Below the pieces are notes generated by a model. The model was not told where the DNA came from. It saw only the letters and a list, made by a program, of their open reading frames with translations, and searched no databases. Below, in pieces: positions 43,591-51,866 of a DNA stretch of 58,613 nucleotides (the first letter of the stretch is position 1; each line of letters opens with the position of its first letter). The DNA is from CAYLQA01 sp964385695 (GTDB lineage Bacteria > Desulfobacterota > Desulfobulbia > Desulfobulbales > Desulfurivibrionaceae): the NCBI GenBank assembly GCA_964385695.1, contig CAYLQA010000018.1, positions 1-58,613 on the forward strand, written 5' to 3'. A program made the translations under genes and the position numbers.

Positions 43591-44913
43591 ATGACGAACA
43601 CGACACCGAAAATAAAAATCGCCCTCAATACCCTTGGCTGCAAGGTCAACCAGTTTGAATCCGCCGCCTTTTTAAGCGAGCTCAAAAGCCGGGGTGTGGA
43701 GCTGGTGCCCTTTTCCAAGCCTGCGGATGTGTATATTATCAACACCTGTGCGGTCACGGCCAAGGCCGGGGCACAATCACGCCAAGCCATCCGCCGGGCG
43801 CTCAAGACCAACCCCAAGGCTCGCCTGGTAGTAACCGGCTGTTATGCCCAGATTGATTCCCATACCGTCCTGGAGATAGCGGACAGCCCCATCTGTATTG
43901 TCGGTAACGGCTTTAAGCACCATTTGGTGGATGTGGCCCTTTCCGAGGGGCAATGCGATCTTGAGATGCACATGGGCGACATTGCCAGCCAGAAAGAAAT
44001 CTGTCCGCTCACGGTGACCGATTTCGGGGAACGGACCAGGGCGTATCTCAAGGTGCAGGATGGTTGCAACAGCTTTTGTTCTTACTGTGTCGTGCCCTAT
44101 GCCAGGGGGCGCAGCCGCAGCCTTGTCCCGGAAAAGGTCATTGAGCAGGCGCGTATTTACAGTGATAAGGGCTATAGGGAACTGGTGCTCACCGGGATTC
44201 ATCTGGGCCTTTACGGCCAGGACCTTTCCCCTAAGTGTGATCTGTTGAGCCTGGTCAAACTTCTCACGGCAGAGGATTTGCCGGTGCGCTATCGTATCAG
44301 TTCTCTTGAGCCTGCGGAGATTTCCACCGAGTTGTTGGCCCATATGGCCAAATCTTCCTCCATCATGCCGTATCTTCACATTCCCTTGCAGAGCGGGGAT
44401 GATGGCATCTTGAAAAAGATGAACCGCCGCTACCCTGCATCAACCTTTAAAGAGGTGGTTGAGGAGAGCGCGGCAAGGTTGCCGGGGGTGGCAATCGGCG
44501 TGGATGTGCTCGTTGGTTTTCCGGGCGAGGATGAGGCTGCATTTCAAAATACCTATGACCTGCTTGACTCCCTGCCGGTGACCTATCTGCACGTCTTTCC
44601 ATACTCGAAAAGGCCGGGCACCATGGCCGCTTCCATGAAGGATCAGGTCCTAAAAAAGGTCAAGGAAGAAAGGGTTGCACTTCTTAGGCAATTGGATCAT
44701 AAAAAACGGACGGCCTTTTATAAAAAACACCTCGGTACCACCCAGCAGGTGCTCTTTGAAGGCCGCAAAGAGGGCAAGATGTTGCGCGGCTTTTCCGGCA
44801 ACTATATCCCGGTATTATGCAAGGCCCAGCCGGGCCTGATCAATAATATTATTTCCATCCGCTTGGAAGAGTTAACCGAGGGAGGGGTGCTGGGCACCGT
44901 TGTCCGGGACTGA
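43591..44913 (+). CDS. mtaB: tRNA t6A37 methylthiotransferase MtaB
   Basis: 440-residue radical-SAM enzyme of the MiaB/MtaB family that converts t6A37 to ms2t6A in tRNA. Three N-terminal cysteines ('TLGCKVNQFE', 'INTCAV', 'GCYAQID') bind the auxiliary cluster, and the radical-SAM triplet is in 'DGCNSFCSYCVVP'. A C-terminal TRAM domain ends the protein. The 'LGCKVNQ' opening favours MtaB over MiaB. It is followed after 11 bases by cinA, with recA next. Confidence 0.95.
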   Translation: MTNTTPKIKIALNTLGCKVNQFESAAFLSELKSRGVELVPFSKPADVYIINTCAVTAKAGAQSRQAIRRALKTNPKARLVVTGCYAQIDSHTVLEIADSPICIVGNGFKHHLVDVALSEGQCDLEMHMGDIASQKEICPLTVTDFGERTRAYLKVQDGCNSFCSYCVVPYARGRSRSLVPEKVIEQARIYSDKGYRELVLTGIHLGLYGQDLSPKCDLLSLVKLLTAEDLPVRYRISSLEPAEISTELLAHMAKSSSIMPYLHIPLQSGDDGILKKMNRRYPASTFKEVVEESAARLPGVAIGVDVLVGFPGEDEAAFQNTYDLLDSLPVTYLHVFPYSKRPGTMAASMKDQVLKKVKEERVALLRQLDHKKRTAFYKKHLGTTQQVLFEGRKEGKMLRGFSGNYIPVLCKAQPGLINNIISIRLEELTEGGVLGTVVRD

Positions 44914-44924
44914 ATAAAAAAAGC

Positions 44925-46214
44925 ATGATTGGTGAAATTATTGCCATAGGCGATGAACTGACCTCTGGCAGGATACTCAATACCACCAGCTACTTTGCGG
45001 CCAGCCAGCTTTTTGTCGCCGGGCATGAGGTGTTGGCCATGACCACCATCGGCGATGATGTGGATCTGATCGGCCGCACCATCCTGGGTGCCATGGAGCG
45101 CTCGGATTTTGTTATCGTGACCGGCGGCTTGGGGCCGACCACCGATGATTTGACCAACGAGGCGGTATCCAGCGCTTTGGACCGGCCCTCCAAATTGTAT
45201 CCGGAGATTCTGCGTAAGATCCAGGAGTATGGCAAAGATGCCCCGAGCATGATCCAGGATTCCCTGGAAAAACTCGCCTGGTTACCGGACGGGGCCCATG
45301 CCCTGCATACCGAGGCCAAGACCGCCGGGTATTTTTTGGTGCATGACGGCAAACCAATCTTCTTCCTGCCCGGCGTGCCCCATGAGATGAAGGAACTTCT
45401 CCTCGAAACCGTCATCACCCGCTTGGCGGTTTGGGAAGGGACCGAGGCGCGCCAGGTCCGGCAGAAGGTTTACAAGGTAGTCGGCATGGCCGAGAGCGAG
45501 ATCAACCGCAAGGTCGAGCATCTGGAGGGGCGCGACCCCAGGGTACGCATCGGCTATTACCCGGTTTTCCCGGAGGTGCATGTCAGTCTGACCGCCACCG
45601 GTGCCAGCAAGGCCGAGGCGGACAATATCTTTGCCAGCTTTGACAAGCAGATGGCCGACATCCTCGGCACCTTTGTCTACGGTTCGGATGGTGAGACCTT
45701 GGAGGTGGTAGTGGGCAGGCTCTTGCATGACAAAGGGCAGACCCTGGCCCTGGCTGAGTCCTGTACCGGGGGTATGATTTCCCACGCCATTACCAAGGTG
45801 CCGGGCAGTTCGGAGTATTTTCTTGGCGGGGCCGTGGTTTACAGCAATTCGCTCAAGGAGCGTTATCTGGGGGTCGAACGGGAATTGCTCATGCGCCACG
45901 GTGCGGTGAGCGCTGAAACGGCCCGTGCCATGGCAGCGGGTGTGCGCCGCGTGACCACGGCCGATTATGCCCTGTCTGTGACCGGTATTGCCGGGCCCAG
46001 CGGCGGCAGTGAGGAAAAGCCGGTGGGCACTGTTTATGTGGGCTTGGCCACTGCGGAAAAAAACTATGATTTTTTGTTTCAATTTACCGGCAACCGCTGG
46101 CAGATTCAGGCCCAGGCCTGTCAGGCCGCCTTGGATCTGTTACGCCGGCACTTGCTGGATCAACCGATAGACACGATTTATACCAGCCTTATCAATGATA
46201 AGGTGCAAATTTGA
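44925..46214 (+). CDS. cinA: CinA competence/damage-inducible protein
   Basis: 429 residues. An N-terminal MoCF (molybdopterin-binding-like) domain begins 'GEIIAIGDELTSGRILNTTS' and has 'VTGGLGPTTDDLTNEAV'. A C-terminal CinA domain (about 260-429) has 'LALAESCTGGMISHAIT' and 'ALSVTGIAGPSGG', the nicotinamide-mononucleotide amidase part. CinA is co-expressed with RecA in streptococci; here recA follows after 24 bases, so linkage is conserved. Confidence 0.95.
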   Translation: MIGEIIAIGDELTSGRILNTTSYFAASQLFVAGHEVLAMTTIGDDVDLIGRTILGAMERSDFVIVTGGLGPTTDDLTNEAVSSALDRPSKLYPEILRKIQEYGKDAPSMIQDSLEKLAWLPDGAHALHTEAKTAGYFLVHDGKPIFFLPGVPHEMKELLLETVITRLAVWEGTEARQVRQKVYKVVGMAESEINRKVEHLEGRDPRVRIGYYPVFPEVHVSLTATGASKAEADNIFASFDKQMADILGTFVYGSDGETLEVVVGRLLHDKGQTLALAESCTGGMISHAITKVPGSSEYFLGGAVVYSNSLKERYLGVERELLMRHGAVSAETARAMAAGVRRVTTADYALSVTGIAGPSGGSEEKPVGTVYVGLATAEKNYDFLFQFTGNRWQIQAQACQAALDLLRRHLLDQPIDTIYTSLINDKVQI

Positions 46215-46238
46215 TAAAGCGAGTAAGGAGAACCGACT

Positions 46239-47273
46239 ATGGCTGCTGCCGACGGAAAGAGCAAAACGCTTGATACCGCTATTTTTCAGATTCAGAAACA
46301 GTTCGGTAAGGGCGCCATCATGCGGCTGGGCACCGATGAGCGTGAGGCCGTGCCGGTCATTCCCACCGGTACCCTGAGTCTGGACATTGCCACCGGTGTT
46401 GGTGGCGCGCCCCGGGGCCGGATCACCGAGATCTATGGTCCGGAGTCCTCGGGTAAGACCACCCTCTCCCTGCACCTCATTGCCGAGGCCCAGAAGCTGG
46501 GCGGCACTGCGGCATTTATCGATGCTGAGCATGCCCTTGATGTGGGGTATGCCGAGCGTTTGGGGGTGAATGTGGACGATCTCTTGGTCTCCCAGCCCGA
46601 TTTTGGTGAGCAGGCATTGGAGATTGCCGAGATCTTGGTCCGAAGTGGTTCTGTGGACATCATCGTGGTGGATTCTGTGGCCGCTCTGGTGCCCAAGGCG
46701 GAGATCGACGGCAATGTGGGCGATTCCCACGTGGGTTTGCAGGCCCGTCTCATGTCCCAGGCCATGCGTAAGCTGACCGGTATTTTGAAACGGACCAACA
46801 CCTCGCTCATCTTCATCAACCAGATCCGGATGAAGATCGGCGTCATGTTCGGCAACCCGGAGACCACAACCGGTGGCAACGCTCTGAAATTCTACAGTTC
46901 CCTGCGTCTTGATATCCGCAGAATCGGCGCGATCAAGGACGGCCAGGAGGTCATCGGCAACCGGACCAAGGTCAAGGTGGTCAAGAACAAGGTGGCCCCG
47001 CCCTTTAAGCTGGCCGAGTTTGATATCATTTACGGCGAGGGCTCATCCAGAGAGGGCGATGTCCTTGATCTGGCAGTGGATCAGGATATTGTCGAGAAGA
47101 GTGGTGCCTGGTACTCCTATAATGGCGAACGCATTGGTCAGGGTCGGGAAAATTCCAAGAAATTCCTGAAAGAGAATAAAGATATCTGCGCGGATATTGA
47201 AAGAAAAGTCCGCCTCGGGTATGGTTTGCCGATTCCCGGAGAAGAGAGTGCCGAGGCTGTAGCAGAAGCCTAA
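46239..47273 (+). CDS. recA: Recombinase A
   Basis: 344-residue ATP-dependent strand-exchange protein and SOS co-protease. Walker A 'GPESSGKTTLSLH' at about residues 68-80, with L1/L2 loop landmarks 'MRKLTGILKRTNTSLIFINQ' split over 196-216 and 'GNPETTTGGNALKFY'. 'SAKEYGEG'-type acidic tail is short. AAGGAG lies seven bases before the ATG. Only a 24-base gap follows cinA, so I see no independent SOS box there. Confidence 0.98.
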   Translation: MAAADGKSKTLDTAIFQIQKQFGKGAIMRLGTDEREAVPVIPTGTLSLDIATGVGGAPRGRITEIYGPESSGKTTLSLHLIAEAQKLGGTAAFIDAEHALDVGYAERLGVNVDDLLVSQPDFGEQALEIAEILVRSGSVDIIVVDSVAALVPKAEIDGNVGDSHVGLQARLMSQAMRKLTGILKRTNTSLIFINQIRMKIGVMFGNPETTTGGNALKFYSSLRLDIRRIGAIKDGQEVIGNRTKVKVVKNKVAPPFKLAEFDIIYGEGSSREGDVLDLAVDQDIVEKSGAWYSYNGERIGQGRENSKKFLKENKDICADIERKVRLGYGLPIPGEESAEAVAEA

Positions 47274-47306
47274 TCATTTTAACGCTCTCAGATTGTTGTA
47301 AAGACA

Positions 47307-47345
47307 GCTCAAGGCCGGGGGATACTCGGTCTTGAGCTTTTGTTT
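47307..47345 (+). terminator. Terminator after recA
   Basis: AGCTCAAGGCCG pairs with CGGTCTTGAGCT, followed by a T-rich tract (TTTTGTTTTT). Confidence 0.88.
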
Positions 47346-47349
47346 TTGG

Positions 47350-47409
47350 AGTGACAGGTGACGAGTTGTAGTGTTTTTGCTTGTCACTCGTTACTTGTCA
47401 CCTGTCACT
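47350..47409. repeat. 13-bp inverted repeat between recA and alaS
   Basis: AGTGACAGGTGAC (47350-47362) and GTCACCTGTCACT (47397-47409) are perfect inverses. It is separate from the recA terminator. The GTGACAGGTGAC core recurs in many bacterial intergenic regions; it could be a protein-binding site or a dispersed repeat. Confidence 0.65.
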
Positions 47410-47439
47410 GTTCCTTTAAAAATGAATTGAAGAAAAAAA

Positions 47440-50100
47440 ATGATGACCGGAAAGGATATACGCAAAAAGTTTTTGGACTACTTTGCAGACAAAGGCCACA
47501 CCGTGGTGGAGAGTTCGCCCTTGGTGCCCCATGACGACCCGACCCTGCTCTTTGTCAATGCAGGTATGGTTCAGTTTAAGCGCGTTTTTATGGGGGAAGA
47601 AAAACGCAATTATGTGCGGGCCACCACCTCCCAGCGTTGCGTGCGCGCCGGCGGTAAGCACAACGACCTTGAGAATGTGGGCTACACCGCGCGTCATCAT
47701 ACCTTTTTCGAGATGCTCGGCAACTTCTCCTTTGGTGATTATTTCAAGAAAGATGCCATTGATTATGCCTGGGAGTTTTTGACCAAGGAGGTAGGGCTGC
47801 CCACGGAAAATCTCTGGGTTTCTATCTTTGATGACGACGACGAGGCCCAGGAGCTGTGGGAGCAGATCGAGGATCTGCCCAAGGGCCGCATCGTGCGCAT
47901 GGGCGAGAAAGATAACTTCTGGGCCATGGGCGATACCGGCCCCTGTGGTCCGTGCTCGGAGATCCATATCGACCAGGGCGTTGAGGCTGGCTGCGGCAAG
48001 CCTGATTGCAGGCTGGGCTGCGATTGTGATCGATTTTTAGAGATCTGGAACCTGGTCTTCATGCAGTTTAACCGCAGCGAAGACGGCACCATGACCCCGT
48101 TGCCCAAGCCCAGTATCGATACCGGCATGGGCCTTGAGCGCATTGCTGCGGTCATGCAGGGCAAGTTTAACAATTACGACTCTGATCTCTTTACCCCTAT
48201 TATTGATACGATTGCCCAAACTGCTTCCACTTCCTATGGCAAGGACAAGGCCACTGATACGGCGCTTCGGGTTATTGCCGACCATTGCCGGGCCACCACC
48301 TTTCTGGTGGCCGACGGGGTGCTGCCCTCCAACGAGGGACGCGGTTATGTCTTGCGCCGCATCATGCGTCGGGCCATCCGTTATGGCCGTACTCTGGGAC
48401 TGACTAAGCCCTTTTTGACCTCTATTATGGATAAGGTCATCGAGCAGATGGTTGAGGCCTATCCCCACCTGAAGGATGCCCGTGAATTGCTGGGCAAGGT
48501 GGTTCTCAATGAAGAGGAGCGCTTCCTGGAGACCTTGGATCATGGTCTGGCCATGCTGCACAACGAGATGAAGCAGCTCAAGGAGGCGGGCAAGAGCGAG
48601 ATTGACGGCGAGTTTATTTTCAAGCTCTACGATACTTATGGTTTCCCGGTGGATATCGTCAAGGACATTGCCATTGAAAAGGGCATGCTGGCCGATGAGG
48701 CGGGATTCAATAAGGCCATGGAGGTTCAGCGGGCCCAGTCCAAAAAATCCTGGAAGGGCAGCGCCATGGCCACCATGGGCGCTGGGGTGCAGGTCCTGTT
48801 GGACAAAGGGCAGCGCTCGCAATTTGTCGGTTATACCACCCGGCATCATAATTCAGAGATAGTCGGCCTGGTTGATCAGGCGGGCGAAGCGCTGACAACT
48901 GCTTCAAGCGGAGCCCAGGTCTCCATTATCTGTCCGGAAACGCCCTTTTATGCCGAGTCCGGCGGTCAGGCCGGGGACCGTGGTGTGATCATCACCGCAG
49001 CAGGCAAGGCCAAGGTAGCCAATACCGTGAGCGTGGGCGAGGGTCTTATCCTGCAACAGGCAGAGGTGGTGGAAGGTTCTATTGCATTGGGGGAGAAGGT
49101 CGAGCTCAAGGTAGCGGAAGGCCGCCGCCAGCGTACAGCCAACAATCACACCGCTACCCATCTCTTGCAGGCCGCCCTGGTTGATGTCCTGGGTGAACAT
49201 GTCAAACAGTCCGGCTCCCTGGTGGAGTCGAACAGACTCCGTTTTGATTTTACCAATTTTGCTCCTCTGACCCCGGAAGAGATGACCCGTGTCGAGAAGA
49301 TCGTCAACGATGAAATCCGGGCCAATACCAGCGTCAACACCGATCTTTTGGGCCGGGAACAGGCAATCGAGCAAGGTGCTACAGCGCTGTTCGGCGAAAA
49401 GTACGATGAAAAGGTACGGGTGGTCTCAGTGGGCAAGTTCTCCAAAGAGCTCTGCGGTGGGACCCATGTGGGCGCCACTGGCGAGATCGGTCTCTTTAAG
49501 ATCGTGAGCGAGAGCGGCATCGCCGCCGGTGTCCGCAGGATTGAGGCGGTGACAGGACCTGAGGCCTTGGCCCGTTTTCAGCAGGCGGAGGAGCAACTTC
49601 TTACCCTGGCCGGCCTGGTGAAGGCCGCACCCGAGGAAATGCAGACCAAGCTTGAGAAGATCCTGGCCCGGCAAAAGGAGCTGGAAAAAGAGGTTGGCGC
49701 CTTGAACGCCAAGCTTTCCGTCAATGACCTTGACTCCATGCTCGGTGCTGCCCAGGAGGTGGCCGGGGTCAAGTTACTGGTCAGCCAGATCACCATTGAT
49801 TCACCAAAGACCATGCGCGAGGTGGGCGATAAGGTGCGCGATAAGATGGGCAGCGGTATTGCCGTCTTGGGCGGGGCCTTTGAGGGCAAGGTCAGTTTGT
49901 TGGCCATAGTGAGCAAGGATCTTACAAAACGCTTTCATGCCGGCAACCTGGTTAAGGAACTGGCCGCTAAAGTCGGTGGCGGCGGGGGTGGGCGCCCGGA
50001 TATGGCCCAAGCCGGAGGCACCATGGTGGACAAGCTGCCAGAGGCCCTGAAGTCGGCTCCCGAGGTAGTTCTTGGTCAGGATGATAAAGCGTCTTCTTAA
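47440..50100 (+). CDS. alaS: Alanyl-tRNA synthetase
   Basis: 886 residues (E. coli 876). Class II catalytic domain, with 'FVNAGMVQFKRVF' and 'RCVRAGGKHNDLENVG' in the activation site, the editing-domain zinc-binding 'HTATHLLQAAL', and 'CGGTHVGATGEIG' in the C-Ala-adjacent segment. A Gly-rich 'GGGGGRPDMAQAGG' ends the protein as in other AlaRS. A second ATG follows immediately at 47443. It attaches alanine to tRNA-Ala and clears Ser and Gly mischarges. Confidence 0.97.
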   Translation: MMTGKDIRKKFLDYFADKGHTVVESSPLVPHDDPTLLFVNAGMVQFKRVFMGEEKRNYVRATTSQRCVRAGGKHNDLENVGYTARHHTFFEMLGNFSFGDYFKKDAIDYAWEFLTKEVGLPTENLWVSIFDDDDEAQELWEQIEDLPKGRIVRMGEKDNFWAMGDTGPCGPCSEIHIDQGVEAGCGKPDCRLGCDCDRFLEIWNLVFMQFNRSEDGTMTPLPKPSIDTGMGLERIAAVMQGKFNNYDSDLFTPIIDTIAQTASTSYGKDKATDTALRVIADHCRATTFLVADGVLPSNEGRGYVLRRIMRRAIRYGRTLGLTKPFLTSIMDKVIEQMVEAYPHLKDARELLGKVVLNEEERFLETLDHGLAMLHNEMKQLKEAGKSEIDGEFIFKLYDTYGFPVDIVKDIAIEKGMLADEAGFNKAMEVQRAQSKKSWKGSAMATMGAGVQVLLDKGQRSQFVGYTTRHHNSEIVGLVDQAGEALTTASSGAQVSIICPETPFYAESGGQAGDRGVIITAAGKAKVANTVSVGEGLILQQAEVVEGSIALGEKVELKVAEGRRQRTANNHTATHLLQAALVDVLGEHVKQSGSLVESNRLRFDFTNFAPLTPEEMTRVEKIVNDEIRANTSVNTDLLGREQAIEQGATALFGEKYDEKVRVVSVGKFSKELCGGTHVGATGEIGLFKIVSESGIAAGVRRIEAVTGPEALARFQQAEEQLLTLAGLVKAAPEEMQTKLEKILARQKELEKEVGALNAKLSVNDLDSMLGAAQEVAGVKLLVSQITIDSPKTMREVGDKVRDKMGSGIAVLGGAFEGKVSLLAIVSKDLTKRFHAGNLVKELAAKVGGGGGGRPDMAQAGGTMVDKLPEALKSAPEVVLGQDDKASS

Positions 50101-50193
50101 GTGCAATTAAGGGCGTTATTTCATGGTGTTAGTCGATTTCCTAGGTGGAAATACCCAGGCGAAAAAAGGTGGTTTTTGCCTCCCATAAAGTTA

Positions 50194-50221
50194 TTGACAG
50201 GCCTCGGATTATAGATTAGAA
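50194..50221 (+). promoter_or_regulatory. Candidate promoter of the atp cluster
   Basis: Perfect TTGACA (50194-50199) followed by TTAGAA (50216-50221) after 16 bases, within ATAGATTAGAAC. The core is shared with the dnaG promoter region. An imperfect dyad, TGAACG-CTCA-TTCA type, lies downstream at about 50236-50249. Confidence 0.45.
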
Positions 50222-50306
50222 CCGTTCGTTTGTTAATGAACGCTCATTCATTTAGTTCGTAATTTAGGCATTTTAACATATTAATTGAAAGGTTACGGGG
50301 GCTCAT

Positions 50307-50732
50307 ATGATTACCATTGACCTGACCATGCCCATTCACATCGTCAATATGATTCTTCTTATTGTCGTGTTGAATGCGGTGCTCTACAAACCAATCCGGA
50401 AAATTCTGGAAGAACGTAAGGCAAAGATTGCCGGACTCAGCGATGATGTTGAGAACTTTCAGAAGAACGCCACTCTTCGTGTTGAAGAGTTTGATCAGAA
50501 GATCAAAGAGGCGCGGACCAAAGCCAAGTCTGAGTATGAGGCTGCACGGAGCGCTGCCACGGCGGAGAGCAATGAAAAACTCGCCGGTATCCGTAAGGGT
50601 GTGGATGAGGAAAAAGCTGGCCAGCTTGCTGAGATCGAAAAGCAGTTTGCCGCGGCTCAAACCGAGCTCAAAGGGCAGATTGATGGATTTGCCAACGAGA
50701 TGGCGAGCAAGGTTATGGGGAGGGCTCTGTAA
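50307..50732 (+). CDS. atpF': F-type ATP synthase subunit b'
   Basis: 141 residues. A short N-terminal membrane helix ('IHIVNMILLIVVLNAVLY', residues 10-27) is followed by a long charged helix forming the peripheral stator with b. The downstream gene encodes the second b-type subunit, so I call this b'. Gene order b'-b-delta-alpha-gamma-beta-epsilon is the deltaproteobacterial split cluster. GGTTACGGGGG is a weak RBS. Confidence 0.9.
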   Translation: MITIDLTMPIHIVNMILLIVVLNAVLYKPIRKILEERKAKIAGLSDDVENFQKNATLRVEEFDQKIKEARTKAKSEYEAARSAATAESNEKLAGIRKGVDEEKAGQLAEIEKQFAAAQTELKGQIDGFANEMASKVMGRAL

Positions 50733-51320
50733 ATGAAAAAAATGAATTGGTCAAAGATTGGCCTCAGTGCCCTGACGGTTTTGGCCGTTCTCGCCATTGC
50801 CGGTGTTGCCTGTGCTGCCGGTGGCGGTGGGATCTCCAAAGCCAAGTGGATGGACCTCCTGTGGAGGACACTGAACTTTGCTGCCCTTATGGGAATTCTC
50901 ATCTATTTCTTGAAAAAGCCCATCGCTTCAGGTTTGAGCGGACGCCGTGAGGGCATCCGTGAGCAGCTTGAGAGCCTGGACGCCCAGAAAGCCGAGGCCG
51001 AGCAGATGTACAGAGAGGCTGAGGCCAAGCTTTCCAAGCTTGAGGATGAAGCCCAGAGTATCATCAGCGAGGCTGTCAAGCAGGGTGAGGCCGAGAAAGA
51101 GCGGATCATTGCCGATGCCGAGCGTGCTTCCGGCGACATCAAGCGCCAGGCTGAGATGGCTGTAGCCCATGAGCTTACCGAAGCCAAGACCCGCCTTAAG
51201 GCTGAGGTCGCCGAGCAGGCGGTTCTGTTGGCCGAGGAGTTGATCAAAAAGAACCTGCAGGCAGATGATCAGAGCACCATGGTGAACGGTTATCTCGATA
51301 AGGTAGGAGGTATCCAGTGA
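50733..51320 (+). CDS. atpF: F-type ATP synthase subunit b
   Basis: 195 residues. An N-terminal signal-like segment ('VLAVLAIAGVACAAGGGG') precedes a membrane helix ('TLNFAALMGILIYFLKKPIA') and a coiled-coil stalk with heptads. The start codon is adjacent to the b' stop. It forms the stator arm with b' and delta. Confidence 0.94.
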   Translation: MKKMNWSKIGLSALTVLAVLAIAGVACAAGGGGISKAKWMDLLWRTLNFAALMGILIYFLKKPIASGLSGRREGIREQLESLDAQKAEAEQMYREAEAKLSKLEDEAQSIISEAVKQGEAEKERIIADAERASGDIKRQAEMAVAHELTEAKTRLKAEVAEQAVLLAEELIKKNLQADDQSTMVNGYLDKVGGIQ

Positions 51321-51862
51321 AAAACACAGTACTCGCCAAGCGTTATGCAAAAGCGCTTTTTGCCGTTGGTAAGGAAGAGGGTGCCTTTGAGGATTTCACC
51401 AAGGCGCTTAATGAGATGGCCGAATTGTATGCCTCTACTCCAGAGGTAAGCGATGCCCTGACCAACCCACTCTATCCTTTAGAGGCTCGGGAGAAGGTTA
51501 TGGCACATCTGATCAGCGCCCAGGGGACAACCCAGGTTATGGCCAACTTCTTCAATTTGCTGGTCCAGAAAAAACGTGCTGAGATCCTGCCCGACGTTGC
51601 CGAGGTTTTCCAGGCAATGGTCGATGCGGACAATAATAAATGCCAGGGCACCGTTACCTCCGCTATGGAGCTCAGCCCTGAGCTCAGTGACAAGGTTAAA
51701 GCGACATTAGAAAAAATAACAGGTAAGCAGGTTGTGCTCACGACCCAGGTTGACCCTTCAATCATCGGTGGTATCGTGGCCAAAGTCGGTGACTTGGTGC
51801 TTGATGGAAGCATCAAATCACAGCTTGCCGGTTTAAAAGAATCCATTAAGGGGAGTGAATAG
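51317..51862 (+). CDS. atpH: F-type ATP synthase subunit delta
   Basis: 181-residue delta (OSCP) subunit that caps alpha3beta3 and joins the stator. 'LAKRYAKALFAVGKEEG' at the N-terminus and 'VDPSIIGGIVAKVGDLVLDGSIKSQL' (split) at the C-terminus are characteristic. Its start overlaps the atpF stop by four bases. Confidence 0.96.
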   Translation: MKNTVLAKRYAKALFAVGKEEGAFEDFTKALNEMAELYASTPEVSDALTNPLYPLEAREKVMAHLISAQGTTQVMANFFNLLVQKKRAEILPDVAEVFQAMVDADNNKCQGTVTSAMELSPELSDKVKATLEKITGKQVVLTTQVDPSIIGGIVAKVGDLVLDGSIKSQLAGLKESIKGSE

Positions 51863-51866
51863 TAAA

